Shown piece by piece: positions 1 through 7,833 of a stretch of DNA of 30,779 nt. Position 1 is the stretch's first letter, and each line of letters starts with the position of its first letter. The notes below the pieces were generated by a model. It was not told where the DNA came from. It was given only the letters and a program-made list of their open reading frames with translations, and did no database searches. A program made the translations under genes and the position numbers. The DNA is taken from contig JASHOI010000614.1 of assembly GCA_030041195.1 (NCBI GenBank), positions 1 to 30,779 of the forward strand, given 5' to 3'. Source of the stretch: Streptosporangiaceae bacterium. Lineage in GTDB: Bacteria; Actinomycetota; Actinomycetes; Streptosporangiales; Streptosporangiaceae.

Positions 1-141
1 GCGGTGGTTACCGGCGGTGAGCTCGCCGCGGGCGACGACGCCGCCGACGCCCGGTGGGTCGCGGCCGCCGACCTCGACAGCCTGCCGCTCACCAGCGGCC
101 TGGCCGGGTATCTCACCGCCTGGGGCGCCTACCCGGCGTGA
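1..141 (+). CDS. NUDIX hydrolase, C-terminal fragment
   Basis: Open from the first base in frame 1 to TGA at 139-141, giving the last 46 residues of a protein that begins upstream. The fragment reads GGELAAGDDAADARWVAAAD and then a Leu-rich stretch with LPLTSGLAGYLTAW. In NUDIX (MutT/ADP-ribose pyrophosphatase-like) proteins the end of the fold commonly has this G-E-x-x-x-G-D-D-A-x-x-A-R-W-V pattern, followed by a short helix ending in LPLT. The NUDIX box itself lies outside the window, so catalytic residues and substrate cannot be seen. The assignment is a motif-based inference. Confidence 0.6.
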   Translation, partial: AVVTGGELAAGDDAADARWVAAADLDSLPLTSGLAGYLTAWGAYPA

Positions 142-231
142 GCCCCGGCGGGTGAGTCGCCGAGAACGGGCCGGCCGCAGCCGCCGATATCATTCCTCAG
201 CAAGAGTCAGCCGGATGGAAGGCCAGTGCCG

Positions 232-1341
232 ATGAGCAGGCGGCAGCTGATCATCGTCGTCGCCATCGTCGCTGCGCTCCTGATCGTGGGGACCGACGCC
301 TGGGCCGTCCATCACTTCGGCAAGAACGCGGCGACCAAGACCTACCCCGACGATTACCTCAACGCGGTCGCCTGCCCCAGCACCGCGCAGTGCTGGGCCG
401 TCGGCCAGACCGCGAGCGCCCCGGGCGGGAACACGCTCTCGGAGCCGCGCAATCCGCTGCTGAAACACGAGACGGCCGGGCACTGGCGCACGGTCGCCGT
501 CGCGGCGCCGGGGGCCAGGGACGCGCTCGAGGCCATCGCGTGCCCCGGGGCCTCGGATTGCTGGGCCGTGGGCGGCAGCGCCTCGGGCGGCCAGGCCTTC
601 ATCGAGCACTGGAGCGGCGGAGCCTGGCAGCTCGCGGCGTCGCCGGTTGTGCGCGGCGGCCAGCTCGACGCGATCGGCTGCGCGTCCCCGCGCGCGTGCT
701 GGGCGACCGGCGGCACGCAGGCCCACTCCGGCGTCACCGGCGACCTGCTCGAGCAGTGGAACGGGTCGCGGTGGTCCATCGCCACCTCGGTGGCCGGCGG
801 GCTGCGCCCGCAGCAGTTGTCCTGCCCGGGGCACGGCTACTGCCTGGCCCTCGGCCTGCGCGACGGCGCCGCGGCCGCCGCTGCCTACACCGGCGGCCGC
901 TGGACGGCGGTTGCGCCGGCCCCCGCACCGGCCGGGGCGGCAGGCGGGGCGGGCCGGGCGGGCTGGACAGTCCCCTCGCTGTTCGGCTGCGCCAGCGCGG
1001 AAATGTGCCTGGCGGCGTTCAGCGGAACCAAGCTGGTCACCGACGTCTGGGACGGCACCGCCTGGACGTCGGTGAGCTCCGCCGGGCTGGCCTACCCGGC
1101 CGGCCTGACCTGTTCCGGCGGCAGGGGCTGCTGGCTGCTCGGCATGACCCGCAAGTACCGCCCGCTGGCGCTGCGCTGGCAGGGAAACGACTGGGTCGCC
1201 GTCACCGTGCCGACCGCGCGCCGCCACGGGTACCTGACCGATCTGGCCTGCGGCGGCAGCTGCTGGGCGGTCGGCGGTGAGGGCGGCAGCCGCCGTAACG
1301 GCAGCCCCTACACCCGCCCGCTGATCACGCCGCTGGCCTAG
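232..1341 (+). CDS. membrane-anchored Cys/Trp repeat protein, probable beta-propeller
   Basis: A 369-residue protein with one N-terminal hydrophobic segment (about residues 5-20) after a short basic head, so it is probably an extracellular protein held by a signal anchor. The rest is a degenerate repeat. Cys-containing motifs ACPSTAQCWAVG, ACPGASDCWAVG, GCASPRACWATG, SCPGHGYCLALG, GCASAEMCLAAF, TCSGGRGCWLLG and ACGGSCWAVGG recur about every 45-50 residues. Most are separated by a W-x-G-x-x-W strand pair such as HWSGGAWQL, QWNGSRWSI, VWDGTAWTS and RWQGNDWVA. Seven repeats suggest a seven-bladed propeller with one disulfide per blade (inference). ATG at 232 is preferred over the in-frame GTG at 226 because GGAAGG at 217-222 is then 9 bases upstream. 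Its stop overlaps the converging stop of the next gene by three bases. Ligand and function are unknown. Confidence 0.75.
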   Translation: MSRRQLIIVVAIVAALLIVGTDAWAVHHFGKNAATKTYPDDYLNAVACPSTAQCWAVGQTASAPGGNTLSEPRNPLLKHETAGHWRTVAVAAPGARDALEAIACPGASDCWAVGGSASGGQAFIEHWSGGAWQLAASPVVRGGQLDAIGCASPRACWATGGTQAHSGVTGDLLEQWNGSRWSIATSVAGGLRPQQLSCPGHGYCLALGLRDGAAAAAAYTGGRWTAVAPAPAPAGAAGGAGRAGWTVPSLFGCASAEMCLAAFSGTKLVTDVWDGTAWTSVSSAGLAYPAGLTCSGGRGCWLLGMTRKYRPLALRWQGNDWVAVTVPTARRHGYLTDLACGGSCWAVGGEGGSRRNGSPYTRPLITPLA

Positions 1342-2291
1342 ACCGGGGTCTCGTCCGGCGGCCGGAACCTCGAGGTGCGGGCCAGGCCGGCCGCGCGGCC
1401 CCGCGCCGCGGCGGTCAGGGCCAGCTTGCGGGAGGCCTCGTCGATCATCTCGCCGTCCAGCGAGGCCGCGCCGCGGCCCTGCACGGACGTGTAGTACTCG
1501 TACGCCTCCAGGATCAGCTCGGCGCGGTCGTAGTCGGCCTGAGCGGGCGAGAAAGCGGCGTTCACGATCTCGATCTGGCTCGGATGGATCACCCACTTGC
1601 CGTCGTACCCGAGCGCCGCCGCCGACGTGGCCGACCGGCTGAGGCCGTCGGGATCGCCGATCGCGGCGAACGGCCCGTCGATCGCCTGCAGCCCGTGCGC
1701 CCGCGCGGCGACAAGGATCCGCAGGTGCGGATAGTGGAACGCGTCGCCGCCCGCGTACCCGGCCGGCTGGGCGCCGATCACCAGCGAGCGCATGCCGAGG
1801 CTGGCCATGAAGTCGGCGGGCCCGAACACCAGCGCCTCGAGCCGCGGCGAACAGCCGGCGATCTGCTCCACCGCGGCCAGCCCGGGCGCGTCCTCGATCT
1901 GGGCCTCGATCCCGATCCGGCCGGCCGGCAGGCCCGCGGCCTGCTCGATCTGGCCGAGCAGCAGGTCCAGCCAGGCGACGTGGTCCGGGCCCGTCACCTT
2001 GGGCAGGATGATCGTGTCCACATGCTGCCCAGCGCGCTCGATAACGCCGGCCACGTCCCGGTAGGCCCACCGGGTGGTGGCGCCGTTCACCCGCACGGAC
2101 CGGACCTTGCCGCCCCAGTCCCCGGTCTGCAGCGCTTCGGCCACATGGGCCCGCGCCTCGTCTTTCGCATCCGGCGCGACCGAGTCTTCCAGGTCGAGTA
2201 GGACCTGATCAGCGTAAAGGCCCATGGCCTTAGCCAGGAATCTCGGACTACTGCCAGGCACCGACAGACAGGACCGCCTGGGCCGGGTCAT
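1338..2291 (-). CDS. HpcH/HpaI aldolase family CoA ester lyase (CitE-like)
   Basis: A 317-residue TIM-barrel lyase of the CitE/malyl-CoA type. These enzymes cleave or form C-C bonds in acyl-CoA esters such as malyl-, citramalyl- or beta-methylmalyl-CoA with Mg2+. Visible family marks are the start RRSCLSVPGSSPRFLAKA, the metal/substrate segment LLDLEDSVAPDAKDEAR, VRVNG, the Glu-containing IGIEAQIEDAPGL, the FGPADFMASLG loop and the C-terminal GYDGKWVIHPSQIEIVNAAF. Length is normal for stand-alone CitE-like proteins. The ATG at 2291 sits in an ATGA overlap with the stop of the upstream RNA methyltransferase gene, so the two are probably translationally coupled. The exact acyl-CoA substrate cannot be told from sequence. 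Confidence 0.93.
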   Translation of the reverse strand: MTRPRRSCLSVPGSSPRFLAKAMGLYADQVLLDLEDSVAPDAKDEARAHVAEALQTGDWGGKVRSVRVNGATTRWAYRDVAGVIERAGQHVDTIILPKVTGPDHVAWLDLLLGQIEQAAGLPAGRIGIEAQIEDAPGLAAVEQIAGCSPRLEALVFGPADFMASLGMRSLVIGAQPAGYAGGDAFHYPHLRILVAARAHGLQAIDGPFAAIGDPDGLSRSATSAAALGYDGKWVIHPSQIEIVNAAFSPAQADYDRAELILEAYEYYTSVQGRGAASLDGEMIDEASRKLALTAAARGRAAGLARTSRFRPPDETPV

Positions 2292-3118
2292 CGGCCTCCC
2301 CATCCGCTCATCTGCGCCCTCGCCTCGTACAACAGCACCGCCGCGGACACCGCGACGTTCAGCGAGTCCGCGGAGCCCAGCATAGGAATCCCGATCCGCC
2401 GGAAGCCGGCCGCCTGCCACGGCGGCGAGATCCCGTACCGCTCGCTGCCCACGACCAGCGCGGTGCGCCCGGTGTAGGCGCAGCCGCGGTAGTTCTCGCT
2501 GTCGTCGGTGTCGGCCAGGTACACCGTGAAGCCGTGCCGCTTCAGCCACGCGATCGCGTCGGGCACCGCGTCGAACTCGACAGCCGGCACCCTGATGCTC
2601 ATCCCCTGGCTGCTGCGCAGCACCTTGGGGTGGGTCAGCCTGGTCCGGCGGTTGGTCAGCACCAGGCAGTCGGCCGCGCACGCGTCGGCCGTCCGGATCA
2701 GCGTGCCGAGGTTTCCCGGGATCTCGATCCCGTCGATCACCAGGACCAATGCACTGGGCCCGAACGTGACGTCATCGGGGTCGGTGTCGGGGAGCCGGGC
2801 GATCGAGATCAGGCCGTCCGGGTTCGGCCGCTCGGCCAGGTAGGCCAGGGTCTTGTCGGAGATCCGGTAGGCCCGGCGGGCCCGGGCGGCCAGCTGCGAG
2901 CTGCGCGTCCTCGCCTCGTCGGAGTACGCCGCCTCGGGGCACCACAGGAAGGTGTCGATGGTCACACCAGCCTCAAGAACCACATTGTTCTCGAACAGCC
3001 CCTCGGCCACGAACGTGCGCCGCGGAATCCCGGTGCGGTTGCGCTGGATGTCCCGGACCAGCTCCGCCGCCGGGTGCCGCCGGCCGACCTGCTGCAACTC
3101 CGCCATGCACGGCATCAT
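2288..3118 (-). CDS. TrmH/SpoU-family RNA 2'-O-methyltransferase
   Basis: About 276 residues (272 if the ATG at 3106 is used). It has an N-terminal substrate-recognition region of about 110 residues and a C-terminal SPOUT knot. The three SPOUT motifs are clear: motif 1 VIDGIEIPGNLGTLIRTADA (conserved Asn and Arg), motif 2 ALVVGSERYGIS and motif 3 IPMLGSADSLNVAVSAAVLL. These proteins methylate ribose 2'-OH in tRNA or rRNA using SAM. The layout resembles 23S rRNA methylases of the TsnR/TrmH group, so a role in rRNA modification or antibiotic tolerance is possible but unproven. In-frame ATGs at 3118, 3115 and 3106 all have weak SD signals and the start is uncertain. The stop overlaps the CitE-like start by four bases. 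It is divergent from mrp. Confidence 0.88.
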   Translation of the reverse strand: MMPCMAELQQVGRRHPAAELVRDIQRNRTGIPRRTFVAEGLFENNVVLEAGVTIDTFLWCPEAAYSDEARTRSSQLAARARRAYRISDKTLAYLAERPNPDGLISIARLPDTDPDDVTFGPSALVLVIDGIEIPGNLGTLIRTADACAADCLVLTNRRTRLTHPKVLRSSQGMSIRVPAVEFDAVPDAIAWLKRHGFTVYLADTDDSENYRGCAYTGRTALVVGSERYGISPPWQAAGFRRIGIPMLGSADSLNVAVSAAVLLYEARAQMSGWGGR

Positions 3119-3196
3119 CTCGCCGCCGGGCCGCCGCGGCCCGCCCGGTACCCCCACCCCCAAGGGTCTTTCCTTACGGCAAGGGCCGGCGTTCAT

Positions 3197-3234
3197 TTCG
3201 ACGGGTTGCGGGCTGCTCAATAGCATGGGTCCCA
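3197..3234 (+). promoter_or_regulatory. candidate leaderless promoter of mrp
   Basis: TTCGAC (3197-3202), an 18-base spacer and TAGCAT (3221-3226) form a plausible housekeeping promoter. The -10 box ends seven bases before ATG 3234 and no Shine-Dalgarno is visible, which is the usual geometry of an actinobacterial leaderless transcript. The -10 overlaps the small palindrome ATGGGTCCCAT (3225-3235) that spans the start codon. Confidence 0.4.
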
Positions 3235-4385
3235 TGGCTACCCCGTCGGCGCTGTCGTCGCCGCCCACGATAGATGAGGTCACCCAGGCGCTCGCCGGTG
3301 TCAGCGACCCGGAGATCCACCGCCCGATCACCGAACTCGGCATGGTCAAAGACGTGCAAATCGGTGCAGATGGGTCCGTTCGGGTCGACGTCTGGCTGAC
3401 CGTCGCCGGCTGCCCGCTGCGCGGCACGATCACCCGCGACGTCACGGCCGCGGTGAGCAAGCTCGACGGGGTTTCCCGGGTACGCGTTGAGCTCGACGTG
3501 ATGAGCGAGGAGCAGCGGTCCGCCCTGCAGGCCAAGCTCAGGGGCGGCGCTCCGGCGCGCGTCATCCCGTTCGGCAAGCCGGACTCGCTGACCAAGGTTT
3601 ACGCGATCGCCAGCGGCAAGGGCGGCGTCGGCAAGTCGTCGGTGACGGTCAACCTGGCCGCGGCCCTGGCCGCCGCCGGGCAGAAGGTGGGCCTGCTCGA
3701 CGCCGACATCTACGGCCACTCGGTGCCGCGGATGCTCGGCGTGACCGGGCGGCCAACCAAGGTCGAGCAGATGATCATGCCGCCGGAAGCGAACGGCGTG
3801 CGCGCGATCTCTGCCGGGATGATGAAGCACGGGAACGAGCCGCTGCCGATGCGCGGGCCGATCCTGCACCGCCTGCTCGAGCAGTTCCTCGCCGACGTGT
3901 GGTGGGGCGACCTTGACGCGCTGCTGCTGGACCTGCCGCCGGGCACCGGCGACGTCGCGATCTCGGCCGGCCAGCTGATCCCCGGCTCCGAGATGATCGT
4001 GGTCACCACCCCCCAGCTCGCCTCGGCCGAGGTGGCGGAGCGGGCCGGCTCGCTCGCGAACCAGCTGCACCAGCGGGTGGTTGGCGTGATCGAGAACATG
4101 TCGTACCTGCCGTGCCCGCACTGCGGCGAGCGGGTGGACGTGTTCGGGTCGGGCGGCGGCGCGTCGGTCGCCGGAACGCTGAGCCGGATCGTCGGGGCGC
4201 CGGTTCCGGTGCTCGGCCAGGTGCCGATCGACGTGCGGCTGCGGGAGGCCGGGGACAACGGAACGCCGCTCGTGCTGGCCAGCCCGGACTCGCCCGCCGC
4301 GCTCGAGCTCACCAGGATCGCCGAGGGCCTGGCCGGAAAGTCCCGGGGCCTGGCCGGGCGCCCGCTCGGCCTTACCCCGGTCTGA
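3234..4385 (+). CDS. mrp: Mrp/ApbC-type Fe-S cluster carrier ATPase
   Basis: A 383-residue P-loop ATPase of the Mrp/NBP35 family, which carries Fe-S clusters to apo-proteins in the cytoplasm. Residues about 13-90 are a MIP18/DUF59 domain (SDPEIHRPITELGMVKD, then GCPLRG). The deviant Walker A is SGKGGVGKSS at 127-136, Walker B-like residues are in LLDADIYGHSVPRMLG and LLLDLPPGTGDVAIS, and the cluster-binding CPHC is at Cys294/Cys297. Domain order and length match full-size Mrp. ATG 3234 is chosen because a -10-like TAGCAT sits seven bases upstream; ATG 3225 is an in-frame alternative. In mycobacteria mrp also lies near sigE, htrA and tatB. Confidence 0.95.
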   Translation: MATPSALSSPPTIDEVTQALAGVSDPEIHRPITELGMVKDVQIGADGSVRVDVWLTVAGCPLRGTITRDVTAAVSKLDGVSRVRVELDVMSEEQRSALQAKLRGGAPARVIPFGKPDSLTKVYAIASGKGGVGKSSVTVNLAAALAAAGQKVGLLDADIYGHSVPRMLGVTGRPTKVEQMIMPPEANGVRAISAGMMKHGNEPLPMRGPILHRLLEQFLADVWWGDLDALLLDLPPGTGDVAISAGQLIPGSEMIVVTTPQLASAEVAERAGSLANQLHQRVVGVIENMSYLPCPHCGERVDVFGSGGGASVAGTLSRIVGAPVPVLGQVPIDVRLREAGDNGTPLVLASPDSPAALELTRIAEGLAGKSRGLAGRPLGLTPV

Positions 4386-4430
4386 CCGTACGTCTGCTCG
4401 CTCGCCGTACTCGCGCCTCTAGCGCGCGGG

Positions 4431-4526
4431 GCGGCGGTCTTCGGGGGCGGCGCTCTTCGGGGGCGGCGCTCTTCCGGGGCGGCGCTCTTCCGGGGCCGGA
4501 GTTCGCCCGGGGCGGAGTTCGCCCGC
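4431..4526. repeat. short GC-rich tandem repeats between mrp and tatB
   Basis: About 3.5 copies of a 17-base unit close to GGCGGCGCTCTTCGGGG (4431-4497) are followed by two copies of a 16-base unit GGAGTTCGCCCGGGGC. They lie between the converging mrp and tatB stops. I see no ORF using them. They may contribute to termination or be simple slippage products. Confidence 0.6.
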
Positions 4527-4531
4527 GGGCG

Positions 4532-4906
4532 TCAGGTGGCCTCGGAGTCGTACGGCGGCGGCTCCGCTGACGCCATCGGCGCGACTCCGTCGGCCGGGGA
4601 GAGCGCGGCCTGGGGTTCCTGTGCCGCCGCGGTCCCGGAGTTGCCGTTCCCGTTACCGTTCCCGTCGAACTCGTCCCAGAGGTGCTTGCGCACGAAGTTC
4701 TTCGGGTGCAGTTCGGTGATGTCGAAGTCGCGGAACTCCGGGCCGAGACCCTCCTGCAGGTCGGCCTTTGCGGCCTCGGCGATGCGGCGCAGGTCACGCA
4801 GGGCCCGTCCGGCCTGGCCTGCGATCTTCGGCAGCTGGTCCGGGCCGAAGATGATCAGCGCCAGCACAGCGAGAACGAGGATCTTCTCGATGGACAGGTC
4901 GAACAC
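4532..4906 (-). CDS. tatB: Sec-independent protein translocase subunit TatB
   Basis: A 124-residue protein with one short N-terminal membrane helix (IEKILVLAVLALIIFG), the Tat hinge FGPDQLPKIAGQAGRALRDL and an amphipathic helix. Then comes the TatB-typical LGPEFRDFDITELHPKNFVR and a Gly/Asn/Pro-rich tail. TatB forms the twin-arginine signal receptor with TatC. GTG at 4906 is preceded by GGAG with a 7-base spacer. The position directly downstream of htrA, in the sigE-rseA-htrA-tatB order, is conserved in actinobacteria and supports TatB rather than TatA. A run of GGN codons gives a GNGNGNGN linker. Confidence 0.93.
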   Translation of the reverse strand: MFDLSIEKILVLAVLALIIFGPDQLPKIAGQAGRALRDLRRIAEAAKADLQEGLGPEFRDFDITELHPKNFVRKHLWDEFDGNGNGNGNSGTAAAQEPQAALSPADGVAPMASAEPPPYDSEAT

Positions 4907-5059
4907 GGGAGCGCTCCAGCGTTATCAGAACTCACGGAGGGGTTCGCTGACTCCCAATGTAGACCGTATCGCCCCTCACCATGAACCCCACCGCCCGCCG
5001 CCGCTCCGCACCACCCCGGCCCGCGCGTCCCGCGCACCATGATCATTTCAACTCTTCAC

Positions 5060-5074
5060 GCGGTCGGTGACCGC
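5060..5074. terminator. possible hairpin downstream of htrA
   Basis: GCGGTC-GGT-GACCGC is a perfect 6-bp inverted repeat about 70 bases past the htrA stop, in the 236-base htrA-tatB gap. There is no T-tract. It could be a weak terminator or a protein site. The gap otherwise holds the upstream region of tatB, with no clear promoter consensus. Confidence 0.25.
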
Positions 5075-5142
5075 AAAACGGATGAAAGCGGGGCACCCGA
5101 GTGACCGAAAGCGTGATAGGTGAGGCCGCGCGGCGGCAGTCG

Positions 5143-6591
5143 TTACGTTGCGGTTGCCGGTAATGACTCAGCGGAGCCGAGGGTGAGGGTTGTGGTGTGG
5201 GGGGTGCCGTAGCGGAGGTAGGTGAGGCTCACGTGGGTGTTGGGTTGCTGGGAGCGGATCGCGTCCAGGAGGGTTGTCGCGTCGTTGACGGGCTGGCCGG
5301 CGAACCGGATGATGACGTCGCCGGGCTGCAGGCCAGCCTGGGCCGCGGGGCCGCCGGGGGTGACCGACGGGGTTCCGTGCGACACGGCGATCTGCGCGCC
5401 GTTGCCGGTGTAGTCGGTGTTGATGACCGCGCCGATCACGGAGTGCGCGGCCCGGCCGGTCTGGATGAGTTCCGTTGCGACAGTGCGCACCTGGTTGATC
5501 GGGATCGCGAAGCCAAGACCGATGTTGCCGCCCTGCACCCCGCTGACCGGGTCCCCGCCGAGCGTGTCGATCTCCGCGTTCACCCCGATGACCTGGCCCT
5601 GCGCGTTCACCAGCGGCCCGCCCGAATTCCCGGGGTTGATCGGGGCATCGGTCTGGATTGCGTCGTAATACACCTGGACAGCGTTGCTCGCGCTGTCGAT
5701 GCTCGGCTGGACCGGCCGGTTCACCGCGCTGATGATGCCGCTGGTCACGGTGTTGGCAAGGCCGAGAGGCGAGCCGACGGCGACGACTGGATCGCCGACC
5801 TCGGCGCTCGCGGAGTTCCCGAGCGTCAGCGCGGGGAGGCGAACCGGCTGCGCCAGCCTCAGCACGGCCACGTCCGAATACGGGTCGGCGCCGACCAGCC
5901 GCGCGGCCGCGGTCTGCCCGCTGTTGAAGACAACCTGCAGCGAGGCGTGATTCACGGCCCCGTCGAGGGTGACCACATGATTGTTGGTGATGATGTAGCC
6001 GCCGCTGATGATGAAGCCCGAGCCGGTGCCCTCATCGCCGTTTACCTTGATCATGACCACGCTCGGCAGCACCCGCGCGGCGATGCCCGCGACCGAATCC
6101 GCCGGCCGGTTGGTCAGCGCGGGAGGCACCGTGCCCAGGCTGTAGGTCGGCTGCGTCCCCATGAGCGGCCGGGAGCCGACGAACCCGCCGATCAAGCCTC
6201 CGGCCACCGCAGACGTCACCGCGATGGCCAGGATGACGATCAGCAGCCGGGATCCGGCCAGCCTGCTCTCCGGTGCGCTCTGCACCGGCGGCTTGGGGTC
6301 GTGGTCCGGCGGGGCGCCGTGCGGTCCGGCCGGGCCATTGAGCTCGAGCCAATATGACAAATCCGCCGGGTAAGGCGGATTCGCGGCTTGGGTGGCGGCG
6401 TCGCCGGGCGGATGCGCGGTTCCGGCCGCGCCAGGCGGGGCTGCCTGGTCAGCCTCGTCACCCGGAGCCGGGCCAAGCGCACTGGCCGGAGCCGCTGACT
6501 CAACCGCGCCGCCTGGAGCAGGGCCAACCGCACTGGCCTGCGCCGGATTTGCCGGACCGAGCGCCCCCTCGCGCACAGACCCGTCGGACAT
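5143..6591 (-). CDS. htrA: membrane-anchored HtrA/DegP-type serine protease with PDZ domain
   Basis: A 482-residue envelope-stress protease. The first ~110 residues are a cytoplasmic Ala/Pro-rich tail and residues ~116-139 are the membrane anchor (LLIVILAIAVTSAVAGGLIG). The trypsin-like domain has the triad His205 (ITNNHVV), Asp240 (DPYSDVAVLRL) and Ser323 (INPGNSGGPLV). A single PDZ domain (~390-475, GGPAAQAGLQPGDVIIRFAG) ends the protein. It probably degrades or refolds damaged proteins outside the membrane. ATG 6591 is chosen because GGGGGAGG lies 6 bases upstream. Downstream of sigE, rseA and rseB on the same strand, it is most likely a SigE-regulon member, as in mycobacteria. Confidence 0.94.
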   Translation of the reverse strand: MSDGSVREGALGPANPAQASAVGPAPGGAVESAAPASALGPAPGDEADQAAPPGAAGTAHPPGDAATQAANPPYPADLSYWLELNGPAGPHGAPPDHDPKPPVQSAPESRLAGSRLLIVILAIAVTSAVAGGLIGGFVGSRPLMGTQPTYSLGTVPPALTNRPADSVAGIAARVLPSVVMIKVNGDEGTGSGFIISGGYIITNNHVVTLDGAVNHASLQVVFNSGQTAAARLVGADPYSDVAVLRLAQPVRLPALTLGNSASAEVGDPVVAVGSPLGLANTVTSGIISAVNRPVQPSIDSASNAVQVYYDAIQTDAPINPGNSGGPLVNAQGQVIGVNAEIDTLGGDPVSGVQGGNIGLGFAIPINQVRTVATELIQTGRAAHSVIGAVINTDYTGNGAQIAVSHGTPSVTPGGPAAQAGLQPGDVIIRFAGQPVNDATTLLDAIRSQQPNTHVSLTYLRYGTPHTTTLTLGSAESLPATAT

Positions 6592-6684
6592 CGTGCGCCT
6601 CCCCCGAGGCGGCCTCCCCATTTGCTGCTGCCACGGCCGCCGCTCCAGGCATACATTTCCCAGAGCCGGACGTGATAGGCCTAA

Positions 6685-7833
6685 TCAGTGCAACGGGTTG
6701 AGCCACGACGCGAGCCGGCGGAAACCGATGGCCATCCGCTCCCAGAATCCTGGCCGGGTGGGGTTTGGCATCGCGGCGACCACCTGGCCGACCACTTCCA
6801 CGGGCGCGTCAGCGACCACGGTGTACACGAACCCGCCTGAAGACCAGGCAAAGCTGCGCTCGTCGGGATCGACCGAATAGACGGTCTGCCCGCGCATGCC
6901 GATCTGCCGCCAGCCCGGCATCGGCTTGCCCAGCTGGCCGCGCTGGACAAAAACGGATATCACGGCCAGGCCGTCGGAATACGAGAGATCAATCACACGG
7001 CCGGAACGCGCCGAGGTCTCCGTCGCGGCGAAGAGCGCCAGGTTGCCCGGCAGCTGGGCGGGCAGCGGCCAGCCCTTGGCGCGCAGCGCCGTCAGCGTGG
7101 CCTCATCCAGACGAGCGGTCCAGGGCGTGCCGGCCGGCGTGGGCATGGCGCCAAGCCCACTGGTTCCCAGCTGGAGGTTGATGAAGGAGTCCTCGCTGAT
7201 CATGTGCGAGCCGCCGGTGAAGATCTCCCGGCGCAGCGGGAGCTTTGTCGCCGCGTCGAGCCAGAACCGCGCGGCCAGGCCGTTGCTGCCGGGGCGCCGG
7301 ACCTCGACCACCAGCGCCGAGCGGCCGGCCGCCGATCCGCGCCCCACGTAAGCGATCCGGTAGTTGGACTGGAGCAAGACCAGGAGCTCGTTCGAGACGC
7401 CAAGGATCCCGTCCGGATCCTGGTCGTCAGCGGGGCTGGCCGGTGGCGCCGCGCCGACCGCGTTAGCCGGGCCGTTGCCCGGCACGGCGTTGGTCGCCTG
7501 CACCAGGGTCACCCGGCCGGGCTGGTGCCATACGTCGACCACGGATGCGCTGGTCTCGCCCGGGCCCCACCACAGCACGGCCTGTTCGCCGCGGTACGAG
7601 GTTGCCTGGCAGGCCGTCGCGGCCTCCTTGAGCAGCCGCAACCCGGCGTTGCCGGCCGGCGTTTGCATCGGGCGCGCGAGCCGCAGCTGGCCGCCCGCCA
7701 GGCCCGGGAGCTTGATCACCGATGGCCCGGCCGGCCCGTCCGCCAAGGCCAGCCCGGCCACGCCCGACCCCAGCAGGCCGAGTATCGTGGCCAGGCCGAC
7801 GATGCGCCAGCCAGACACCACCGAATGGCTCAC
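6685..7833 (-). CDS. rseB: RseB/MucB-like sigma-E regulatory protein
   Basis: A 382-residue secreted or anchored protein with a hydrophobic N-terminus (IVGLATILGLLGSGVAGLAL). The body has the RseB/LolA-like pattern: SYRGEQAVLWW, VVDVWHQPGRVTLV, YVGRGSAAGRSALVVEVRR, ARFWLDAATKLPLRREIF and a C-terminal MucB-type domain with LSYSDGLAVISVFVQRG. In proteobacteria RseB binds RseA outside the membrane and shields it from proteolysis. That role fits here because the gene directly follows the anti-sigma gene: its GTG start overlaps the rseA stop as GTGA (7830-7833). The compact M. tuberculosis sigE-rseA-htrA-tatB operon lacks this gene, so the regulatory layer is extra. The family call is good; the mechanism is inferred. 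Confidence 0.82.
   Translation of the reverse strand: MSHSVVSGWRIVGLATILGLLGSGVAGLALADGPAGPSVIKLPGLAGGQLRLARPMQTPAGNAGLRLLKEAATACQATSYRGEQAVLWWGPGETSASVVDVWHQPGRVTLVQATNAVPGNGPANAVGAAPPASPADDQDPDGILGVSNELLVLLQSNYRIAYVGRGSAAGRSALVVEVRRPGSNGLAARFWLDAATKLPLRREIFTGGSHMISEDSFINLQLGTSGLGAMPTPAGTPWTARLDEATLTALRAKGWPLPAQLPGNLALFAATETSARSGRVIDLSYSDGLAVISVFVQRGQLGKPMPGWRQIGMRGQTVYSVDPDERSFAWSSGGFVYTVVADAPVEVVGQVVAAMPNPTRPGFWERMAIGFRRLASWLNPLH

Noticed and set aside
190..2070. 626-codon minus-strand open frame
   Set aside because: It overlaps two genes with clear motifs (one in another frame of the same strand) and encodes an Arg/Gly/Ala-rich sequence without motifs.
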